DNA of 10,441 nucleotides from an uncultured Odoribacter sp. (lineage in GTDB: Bacteria > Bacteroidota > Bacteroidia > Bacteroidales > Marinifilaceae). Positions within the stretch are counted from its first letter, which is position 1, and the number at the start of each line of letters is the position of its first letter. A model generated the notes under the pieces. The model was not told where the DNA came from and searched no databases. It saw only the letters and a program-made list of their open reading frames with translations. The stretch spans positions 1 to 10,441 of the forward strand of contig URJC01000064.1 in NCBI GenBank assembly GCA_900548135.1, written 5' to 3'. The translations under genes were made by a program, and so were the position numbers. Shown here piece by piece: positions 1 through 4,860 of this stretch.

Positions 1-160
1 TAAATATCATACCCCACCGCTGACTGCCTCCGGTCAGATAATTGGCTACCTGATTGAGTTGTCTAGCAAACTCATCACTTTCTTCAAATTCTCTGAATCT
101 GCGTTCTACTTCACCTTTGTAGGCTGCTATGAGATACAGTTTGGCATCTTCGAATGACAT
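1..160 (-). CDS. DnaC-like ATP-binding protein (helicase-loader type), N-terminal fragment
   Basis: Fifty-three codons are visible, from an ATG at 160 to the left edge of the window, where the gene is cut off. The peptide starts MSFEDAKLYL, continues with a charged helical stretch (KGEVERRFREFEE) and ends in YLTGGSQRWGMIF. That ending resembles the segment just before the Walker A loop in DnaC/IstB-like ATPases, where a beta strand of the form 'WGMIF/LLLCG' leads into GxxGxGKT. The P-loop itself would lie outside the window, so the ATPase call is inferred. It starts 7 bases after the stop of the DnaD-like replication gene, which implies co-transcription. That pairing (DnaD-like protein, then DnaC-like loader) is common in Bacteroidales mobile elements and would recruit the host replicative helicase to the excised element. 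Confidence 0.6.
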   Translation of the reverse strand, partial: MSFEDAKLYLIAAYKGEVERRFREFEESDEFARQLNQVANYLTGGSQRWGMIF

Positions 161-167
161 AGGCAGT

Positions 168-893
168 CTAAACCGTTCTTTTATAATCCTCTGGCGAAGT
201 AGCTTTGATTTCAGTTCCTCTACGAGGATCGCATTCTTCTGGTCTATTGTTTCCATTCTCATTTTTAGTTTTTAATTTCTGATTCAACCAGTTCTGGAAG
301 TGGTTTTTGACCTCTTCAATCGCTCTGGCTCTTATTCCTTTTTTCTTTTGGAAAGCAAAGAATGTATTTAAGTAATCCATTAATTCCGCCTGCGTAACCG
401 GTTGTGATATGCGTGCTTGTATTTGGGATTGCCATTCCCGGTCTGATAGCAGGGAACTCTCCAACTTTTCCAAACTCATATATCCTTCCTTATAAAAGGA
501 ATTATCTTTATCTACATCTTTATCTTTTATATTATAATGCGTCACGTTATCCGTTACACTTTCCGCCCCGTTTACCGTATCGTTATGCGTCACGTCTACC
601 GTTGCATTTGAGATACGGTCAATGATACAGTAGGAGGCAGGAATATTATTACCAGTCCCTTTCTGATATGTGATGAGACCTCTTTCGCTGAGTCTGTCGC
701 GAGCTTTGAGGATATTGTTTCTAGAGATCCCCAACTGCGCGGAGATTAACTCAGTCTTGTATTTGAAAGGCATTTGCCATCGTGCCTGATTCGCTTTGTC
801 AAGCAGAAAGAAGTAGAGACAAATATCAGATTTGCTGAAGGTATCATATTCATTCTCTACCCAGAACCTATTGAGTAACTCATATATATTCAT
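168..893 (-). CDS. DnaD/winged-helix replication-initiation-like protein of a mobile element
   Basis: The protein has 241 residues from the ATG at 893 (MNIYELLNRFW). An in-frame GTG at 899 adds two residues but is a less likely start. Residues about 18-93 look like a winged helix (SKSDICLYFFLLDKAN ... LGISRNNILKARDRLSERGLITYQ), of the kind found in replication initiators. A polar linker follows with repeated VT units (DVTHN, NVTHY) and a KDKDVDKD stretch. Residues about 138-208 form a helical C-terminal domain (DREWQSQIQARI ... EEVKNHFQNWLNQKL) like the DnaD-type domain (DUF7833-like; name from memory) seen in Bacteroidales element proteins. It lies 17 bases after the HTH gene and 7 bases before the DnaC-like gene, so the three are probably one operon. 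The likely role is loading the primosome on the element; that is inferred from family and context. Confidence 0.65.
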   Translation of the reverse strand: MNIYELLNRFWVENEYDTFSKSDICLYFFLLDKANQARWQMPFKYKTELISAQLGISRNNILKARDRLSERGLITYQKGTGNNIPASYCIIDRISNATVDVTHNDTVNGAESVTDNVTHYNIKDKDVDKDNSFYKEGYMSLEKLESSLLSDREWQSQIQARISQPVTQAELMDYLNTFFAFQKKKGIRARAIEEVKNHFQNWLNQKLKTKNENGNNRPEECDPRRGTEIKATSPEDYKRTV

Positions 894-910
894 AGTCACT
901 GGTTGTTGCG

Positions 911-1279
911 TTATACCTTGAATCCGTTTTTAGGTTTGTTGCGGACTGTACTCTGCATAGAGGCGAGTATCTCATCGTAGGATTTTGTGGTAACTACTTT
1001 ACGCCCTTCCTCGATCCATTTAAGCAGTTCATCTTCGTAGAAATAGAGTTTCTTGCCCCTTTTATAAGCCGGAATCAACCCTTTGCGTGCGAGAGTGTAA
1101 ATGGTTGGCTTGGCTTTCTGGGTAATGATACATGCATCGTCAATACCGATTATGCGATGCTTCTCGGTCGGAACCTGCGGTTGTAAAGATGAAACCATAT
1201 TCCGCAGTTCCATTACTTGGGTTGTCAGTTCACTTACCGCCTGTGGCAGCTGTTCGAATGTGATAATTTCCTTTGTCAT
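911..1279 (-). CDS. Helix-turn-helix excisionase-like / regulatory protein
   Basis: The protein has 122 residues. Residues 8-32 form a possible short coiled coil (LPQAVSELTTQVMELRNMV). Residues about 43-94 are one HTH unit of the MerR/excisionase (HTH_17) type: IIGIDDACIITQKAKPTIYTLARKGLIPAYKRGKKLYFYEDELLKWIEEGRK, given here as a region with key positions 'PTIYTLARKGLIPAYKRG' and the terminal 'DELLKWI'. Bacteroidales integrative elements often carry such proteins, which act as excisionases or control excision and replication genes. It heads the block that continues into the DnaD-like and DnaC-like genes. Its upstream region (1308-1369) is one of two copies of a repeated promoter/operator segment; the other precedes the integrase. 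Whether it is an excisionase or a transcription factor cannot be told from sequence alone. Confidence 0.7.
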   Translation of the reverse strand: MTKEIITFEQLPQAVSELTTQVMELRNMVSSLQPQVPTEKHRIIGIDDACIITQKAKPTIYTLARKGLIPAYKRGKKLYFYEDELLKWIEEGRKVVTTKSYDEILASMQSTVRNKPKNGFKV

Positions 1280-1307
1280 AATCTATATGTTTTATAATTA
1301 TTTGTGA

Positions 1308-1369
1308 GCAAAGGAAAGCGGTTATTCAATGGTGTAATAGGTAACCAGATAATAACCCGCTAAATAACC
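1308..1369 (-). promoter_or_regulatory. Promoter/operator, copy B, upstream of the excisionase-like gene
   Basis: A 53-base stretch (1308-1360) matches 3616-3668 at 43 of 53 positions. Read on the minus strand it has phased GGTTATT-type half-sites at 1363-1369, 1351-1357 and 1340-1346 (spacing 12 and 11), then an inverted half-site at 1320-1326. TTCCTTTG, one mismatch from the Bacteroidales -7 box TAnnTTTG, lies next to the gene at 1311-1318 (+ strand CAAAGGAA, ending in GC). No clear -33 TTTG is visible, which fits a promoter that needs an activator or is covered by a bound protein. The gene's ATG lies about 30 bases downstream. Confidence 0.6.
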
Positions 1370-1401
1370 AATCATTATTTATCATTCTGAACCTAATACA
1401 T

Positions 1402-1440
1402 AAAAAAACTCCACCCGGAACAGAAATACCAGGTGGAGTT
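1402..1440 (-). terminator. Rho-independent terminator of the membrane-protein gene
   Basis: The perfect 9-bp arms AACTCCACC (1407-1415) and GGTGGAGTT (1432-1440) can be extended by two G-C pairs across one mismatch. On the minus strand a run of seven T follows (1408-1402). The hairpin lies 20 bases after the stop codon at 1461. Confidence 0.85.
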
Positions 1441-1460
1441 GAATCCCAAAGTATAGAGTA

Positions 1461-2195
1461 TTACAAATCTGATTTTATCTTGATTCGGCAAGGTCCTGAC
1501 ATCCTCAGTTTCCTGACAATGGTTGTAACCTCTGTATCATATAATTTGTCCGCAAATACATATTTGATAAACTGTGCAACCTCCGATCCCGATTTTTTGA
1601 ATTGGTTCCCGATATTCCAGCCAAAATGGAATAAGTCGATATTATTGATATCTGATGATAATTTTACGCTGCCTGTTATATTGCTGAATTTTTCTGCCTC
1701 TGAAAACTGGAAGTCTCTGATATAATTACACAGCTTCTGCATATTGTCTTCATTCATATCGTTAACCAACTCTTCGAGTGTGTAATCGAGAACTTTCTGC
1801 AACGCATTCTCTGTCTCGATACGTTTCTTCTCCTGGGCAGCATCTAATTGTTCCTGATAGGGGATGATAATCTGTTTTTTCTCTGTTTGGGGTTCTTCGG
1901 CTTCTACATCCTTTGTTTCTATATCCTCATTTTTTGCATCCTCCGTTTTTAAAATCTCTTTCGGACGCTTGAAGAATATTTTCATAATAAGCAGTATCAA
2001 GGCATGTATAGCTGATTGAAATGACAGAAATATCGCCATGCAAAGTATGCATGTAATTAAAAAGGCGGTATTAGCAGAAAAGGTATCCAATAACATCACT
2101 CTCAGTACTACAATTCGTGCAAGCAGAGCGATACAAAATATAGGCACCAATAGTAATAAATAGACCGTAATATATGTTGATTTTTTCGTTATCAT
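1461..2195 (-). CDS. Membrane protein of unknown function carried by the element
   Basis: The protein has 244 residues from the ATG at 2195. An in-frame GTG at 2201 is possible, but the promoter spacing suits the ATG. Two hydrophobic segments (about residues 9-33 and 43-73) anchor it in the inner membrane. An acidic/lysine-rich linker follows (about 77-110) and then a cytoplasmic C-terminal domain. That domain includes YTLEELVNDMNEDNMQKL, NIDLFHFGWNIGNQF and a final VTTIVRKLRMSGPCRIKI. I have seen this C-terminal pattern in hypothetical proteins of Bacteroides mobile elements (possibly DUF6043; unverified memory), and no enzyme motif is visible. It is a single-gene unit with its own consensus promoter (2222-2253) and strong terminator (1402-1440), placed between the integrase and the replication block. 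A role in transfer regulation, entry exclusion or host defence would be speculation. Confidence 0.65.
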   Translation of the reverse strand: MITKKSTYITVYLLLLVPIFCIALLARIVVLRVMLLDTFSANTAFLITCILCMAIFLSFQSAIHALILLIMKIFFKRPKEILKTEDAKNEDIETKDVEAEEPQTEKKQIIIPYQEQLDAAQEKKRIETENALQKVLDYTLEELVNDMNEDNMQKLCNYIRDFQFSEAEKFSNITGSVKLSSDINNIDLFHFGWNIGNQFKKSGSEVAQFIKYVFADKLYDTEVTTIVRKLRMSGPCRIKIKSDL

Positions 2196-2221
2196 ATGCA
2201 CTAATTTTAATCATTCGTGAG

Positions 2222-2253
2222 CAAATATATGTGATGTTATTGATATATGCAAA
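2222..2253 (-). promoter_or_regulatory. Consensus Bacteroidales promoter for the membrane-protein gene
   Basis: On the minus strand a -33 TTTG (2250-2253) is followed, after exactly 20 bases, by TATATTTG (2222-2229), a full match to TAnnTTTG. The predicted transcription start is about 20 bases before the ATG at 2195. The bases after the -7 box (CTCACGAAT) resemble those at the integrase and excisionase-like promoters. Confidence 0.75.
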
Positions 2254-2262
2254 TGAGCAAAA

Positions 2263-2316
2263 AGCGTTGAAAGAACGCAGTTTAGAGTCCTTCCAACGCT
2301 AATTTTGGCCAAAATT
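2263..2316. repeat. Cluster of inverted repeats, including a 16-bp perfect palindrome
   Basis: GCGTT (2264-2268) can pair with AACGC (2274-2278). Alternatively the longer arm AGCGTTGAAAG (2263-2273) can pair with CTTCCAACGCT (2290-2300, 10 of 11), so the two hairpins exclude each other. AATTTTGGCCAAAATT (2301-2316) follows directly and is a perfect palindrome. The cluster sits in the non-coding gap between the integrase and the membrane-protein promoter. It could be a protein-binding site or a folded RNA; the sequence does not decide which. Confidence 0.5.
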
Positions 2317-2418
2317 TCGGGTTCGTGCAAAGAAACACATAACATCTGCAAAAATGATTTCAAAAAACGCTCATTTTTGGGCCTGTGTTTATTTGTATTT
2401 CGTTGTATTTTGACACCG

Positions 2419-2457
2419 AAAAAAGTTGAAAAAAAATTAATTATTTTCAACTTTTTT
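2419..2457 (-). terminator. A/T-rich hairpin terminator after the integrase gene
   Basis: Perfect 14-bp arms, AAAAAAGTTGAAAA (2419-2432) and TTTTCAACTTTTTT (2444-2457), surround an 11-base loop. On the minus strand the hairpin begins 12 bases after the integrase stop and ends in a T run. The stem has only two G-C pairs per arm, so termination may be weak. The symmetry would also let it act on plus-strand transcripts. Confidence 0.55.
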
Positions 2458-2469
2458 AAGAAAAACAGC

Positions 2470-3576
2470 CTATTTCAGCGAAATTTTGTTGGCTGATTCG
2501 CGTTTTTTCTCGTTCACAAGCTCCGCATAAATTTGGGTCGTTGAGACGTTGCGATGGGTCAGCATTTTACTCACTGTATAGATGTCTGTTCCTGCTGCAA
2601 TCTGTAGGGTCGCAAAGGTGTGTCTGAAGCAGTGGAAAGTAACGTGCTTTGTAATGCCTGCATCGCTCAACCATTGCTTAAGAGGATAGTTGATCATACT
2701 CCTTGTCAACCCTTTGAAAACTCTTCCTGTTCCAACCTCTCCACAAAGCTCAAATGCCTCATAACTGATAGGGAGTGTTGCTTCGGTTTTTGTCTTCTGA
2801 GTCCGTATGCGAATACAGTAACCTCTGTCGGGAGCAATCCCGAAATCAGACCATTCAAGTTTGAGGATATCACTGATTCGCAATCCTGTCAGACACGAAA
2901 AGAGTGATGCTGCTTTCAGAACGGGTATCTTACATGGCGTAGCAGCCAGCTGCTTGACCTCATCCAGGGTAAGGTACTCTCTCTTGGTGTCTTCACAATC
3001 AATCTTCTCCAGATAGTCATTCAGATTCTCCTTGAGCATCTTTTCAATGTAAGCGATCCTCAGCAAGGCTCTGAATGTAGAATAGTAGCCGGAAGCAGAG
3101 TTGCGTGATACATTGTGATTGGTGTGCTTCAGCTGTTTTGCTCCGAGCAGGTAATCCTTGAACTTCTTACAGAGTTCTACATTTACATCACCAAATGAGC
3201 ATTTGCCATTCACAAAGTTATAGAAGTGGGCATAAACCACTTTCCACTTATGATCCTTGTGCTGCATCTTCCTTCTGAAGTACTCCAGAAAATCTGTTTT
3301 CATCTTGTTTTTGTCCAGGAACCCGAACTCCTCATTTATAAGGGACTGTGTTCTGATGCAACGGATAGCCTCTGCTTTTACAAGCATGTCATTATTGAAC
3401 TCCCGTTCCATTTCATTCTTGGGACGTGAGTAAATGTAGATGCCGAGATACTCCCGACGGGTCATCCTCATAGTTTCCGGATGACGGATTGCGGGATAGT
3501 AATCCAAATAGAGTGAAATTCTACCATTGCTGATTTCTCTTTGACGAAGAGTAACTTTTGTACATGTGTGTATCAT
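2470..3576 (-). CDS. Tyrosine recombinase (integrase) of the element
   Basis: The protein has 368 residues, a usual length for Bacteroidales phage-type integrases. The N-terminal arm-binding domain (about 5-50) has the pattern TLRQREISNGRISLYLDYYP. A SAM-like core-binding domain covers about 90-185 (FLEYFRRKMQ ... FRALLRIAYIEKM). The catalytic domain follows, with R233 in LTGLRISDILKLEW, a lysine at K261 or K263 in TQKTK, H315-x-x-R318 in HCFRHTFA, H341 in LTHRNV, and nucleophile Y350 in TTQIYAEL. All catalytic positions are present, so the enzyme should be active. It integrates and excises the element by site-specific strand exchange, presumably at the mnmE 3' end about 1.2 kb away. The ATG at 3576 follows the repeated promoter/operator at 3616-3668. 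Unlike many integrase genes it is separated from the element end by another gene. Confidence 0.93.
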   Translation of the reverse strand: MIHTCTKVTLRQREISNGRISLYLDYYPAIRHPETMRMTRREYLGIYIYSRPKNEMEREFNNDMLVKAEAIRCIRTQSLINEEFGFLDKNKMKTDFLEYFRRKMQHKDHKWKVVYAHFYNFVNGKCSFGDVNVELCKKFKDYLLGAKQLKHTNHNVSRNSASGYYSTFRALLRIAYIEKMLKENLNDYLEKIDCEDTKREYLTLDEVKQLAATPCKIPVLKAASLFSCLTGLRISDILKLEWSDFGIAPDRGYCIRIRTQKTKTEATLPISYEAFELCGEVGTGRVFKGLTRSMINYPLKQWLSDAGITKHVTFHCFRHTFATLQIAAGTDIYTVSKMLTHRNVSTTQIYAELVNEKKRESANKISLK

Positions 3577-3615
3577 AACCTTTGATATTTAATAAGTTAA
3601 ATAATTAATTCGGAA

Positions 3616-3668
3616 GCAAAGGAATGTGGTTATTCAATGGTGAAACCGATAACCAAAAAATAACCGAC
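3616..3668 (-). promoter_or_regulatory. Promoter/operator, copy A, upstream of the integrase
   Basis: This is the second copy of the 53-base segment at 1308-1360 (43 of 53 identical). On the minus strand GGTTATT at 3659-3665 and GGTTATC at 3648-3654 are 11 bases apart. An inverted half-site at 3628-3634 lies 20 bases from the middle one, exactly as in copy B. TTCCTTTG, close to the -7 box, is followed by a short A/T-rich leader and the integrase ATG at 3576. The segment begins 9 bases after the stop of the four-HTH gene, so the integrase can be expressed separately from that gene. Confidence 0.6.
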
Positions 3669-3676
3669 TTTCCACC

Positions 3677-4588
3677 TCAATTTTTTCCAATTTGTGGTGG
3701 CGCAAGTAGCTTGTCGAGCTCGGAACGGCTGATTTTTGTGTATTTTCCTACCTTGATTCGGGGAATATTGTGATACTTTACATAGTGATACAGCTGGTCC
3801 CGTGTCAGGCTGAACTTCTCCATAGCCTCTGGTATGGTATAATATTGGGGCTCTTCAGGCTCTGAAAGACCTTTTGCAATATCAAAATGCTTCTTGGAAT
3901 AGGAGACAGTAATACCTTCCTTCTTCTTGGGGATTACATTCTTTGATACGAAACAATAAATGGCGCTAAGTGTCATGCCGAACTTCTCCTGAATTTCAGC
4001 TACACTGTACCACTCGGTAATGTCTGGATTTGGAGCTTTCTTCTCAAAGTATGCATCAATGTGCTTTTTGCTCCAGTAAGTCTTTCCTCTGTTAAATGTT
4101 CTTGGGATATTATTATCCTTCGCAACCTTGAAGATCCAGGACTCTGCCACACCAAATTTGCTCTTCACTTCAGCAGTGGTGTAGAATTCGGTGATAGGTG
4201 GTTGTTTCCTTGTTGGAACTCTAAATTCCGCTGGATTTTTAAATAGATTATCAATATCTTCTTTTTTGATGAGAAACTTAAAACCTATTCTAATAGCATT
4301 AATCTCTCCTCGTTTTAAATAGCTATATAGAGTTGGTCGAGTCACTCCAAGATAGACTGCTGCTTCTGTAATTGTAATAAATGGTTTTGACTTGATTATT
4401 TCAATGGGTCTATCCTTTATTACAGCTTCAGTCATAATGTTATTGTTCCTGATAGCTTCTTCTCGCTTTCTCTTCTTATAAAGAAGATTAGCACACTTGT
4501 GAGAACAACATGTTGTAGTTGTCTTTTGTGCGGTGAACTCTTTGTGACACCAAGCACAAATTCGTTGAATTTTAATCTTACTGCTCAT
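3677..4588 (-). CDS. Zinc-finger protein with four tandem excisionase-type helix-turn-helix units
   Basis: The protein has 303 residues from the ATG at 4588 (MSSKIKIQRICAWCHKEF). An in-frame ATG at 4687 would add 33 residues. I reject it because those codons run through a 10-bp DNA repeat that cannot reflect protein selection, and because related proteins, as I remember them, start at the zinc finger. Residues 11-32 hold C11-x2-C14 and C28-x3-C32, a likely zinc-binding finger. Four similar HTH_17/MerR-like units follow at about 70-116, 135-181, 193-239 and 249-295. Each has the pattern (Y)xTxxEAxxxFGVTxxxIYxxxxxxxIPxxxxGKxxxxSxxxxD. Most excisionases have one such unit. It lies between the element end and the integrase, so the inferred role is excision directionality or control of integration. 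A last-gene-in-line regulator is the alternative. Confidence 0.75.
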   Translation of the reverse strand: MSSKIKIQRICAWCHKEFTAQKTTTTCCSHKCANLLYKKRKREEAIRNNNIMTEAVIKDRPIEIIKSKPFITITEAAVYLGVTRPTLYSYLKRGEINAIRIGFKFLIKKEDIDNLFKNPAEFRVPTRKQPPITEFYTTAEVKSKFGVAESWIFKVAKDNNIPRTFNRGKTYWSKKHIDAYFEKKAPNPDITEWYSVAEIQEKFGMTLSAIYCFVSKNVIPKKKEGITVSYSKKHFDIAKGLSEPEEPQYYTIPEAMEKFSLTRDQLYHYVKYHNIPRIKVGKYTKISRSELDKLLAPPQIGKN

Positions 4589-4617
4589 TTTTATTTCATT
4601 TATTTCTCCATTTTTCA

Positions 4618-4654
4618 CGTAAAACTCCGTAAAGTCCCGTAAAATGGCGTAAAA
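4618..4654. repeat. Four TTTTACG direct repeats at exact 10-bp spacing
   Basis: On the plus strand CGTAAAA occurs at 4618, 4638 and 4648, with CGTAAAG at 4628. This is a perfect 10-bp period, one helical turn. The period is not a multiple of three, so coding cannot maintain it. The array is 30 bases upstream of the four-HTH gene and about 190 bases from the element end, as expected for recombinase or excisionase arm-type sites or an autoregulatory operator. Confidence 0.7.
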
Positions 4655-4696
4655 CTTATCCACTACCTTTCTAACGTGATTACTCACTGAAAATCA

Positions 4697-4718
4697 ATGC
4701 GGTACAAATGCGGTACAA
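4697..4718. repeat. 11-bp tandem direct repeat near the element end
   Basis: ATGCGGTACAA is repeated twice without a gap (4697-4707 and 4708-4718). Each unit has the same face of the helix available, which is typical of cooperative binding sites for excisionase or integrase. It lies between the TTTTACG array and the mnmE junction, outside any credible gene. Confidence 0.6.
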
Positions 4719-4730
4719 AAATGAGCTGAA

Positions 4731-4754
4731 AATGCACTATTTTAGAGTGCCATT
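4731..4754. repeat. Imperfect inverted repeat near the element end
   Basis: AATGCACT (4731-4738) and AGTGCCATT (4746-4754) are inverted with one bulged base and a 7-base loop. A third AGTGC lies at 4761-4765. It may belong to the recombination site. Confidence 0.4.
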
Positions 4755-4772
4755 GACTAAAGTGCAAAAATA

Positions 4773-4797
4773 AAAGGCGCTGATAATCAACGCCTTT
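4773..4797 (-). terminator. Terminator between mnmE and the element
   Basis: The arms AAAGGCG (4773-4779) and CGCCTTT (4791-4797) form a 7-bp stem with an 11-base loop. On the minus strand TTTTATTTTT follows partly from the stem base. It lies 41 bases beyond the mnmE stop, probably on the element side of the junction, where it would end mnmE transcription and shield the element's repeats and genes. Confidence 0.6.
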
Positions 4798-4838
4798 ATA
4801 ATCAATAATAATATAATGTGATTGTTGTTAATCGGGGG

Positions 4839-4860
4839 TTACTTTCCGATGCAAAAATTC
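4839..4860. other. Probable attachment-site junction at the 3' end of mnmE
   Basis: The last mnmE codons (FCIGK and stop) are the known target of SGI1-type tyrosine recombinases. Here a tyrosine recombinase and its accessory genes start directly beyond the stop, while mnmE remains intact. Such recombinases restore the gene end from the element's own att sequence. The exact crossover and the matching repeat at the far end are not in the window, so the borders are approximate. Confidence 0.5.

Noticed and set aside
2211..2450. 79-codon minus-strand ORF between the integrase and the membrane gene
   Set aside because: It covers the integrase terminator hairpin, the palindrome cluster and the membrane-gene promoter, and has no family-like pattern, so it is non-coding.
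4589..4687. 33-residue N-terminal extension of the four-HTH protein
   Set aside because: It is produced by reading through 10-bp repeats in shifting frames. The ATG at 4588 directly precedes the zinc finger.
1..4838. Second copy of the mnmE end inside the window (other att site)
   Set aside because: I searched by eye for the TTACTTTCCGATGC sequence and found none, so the far end of the element lies outside the window.
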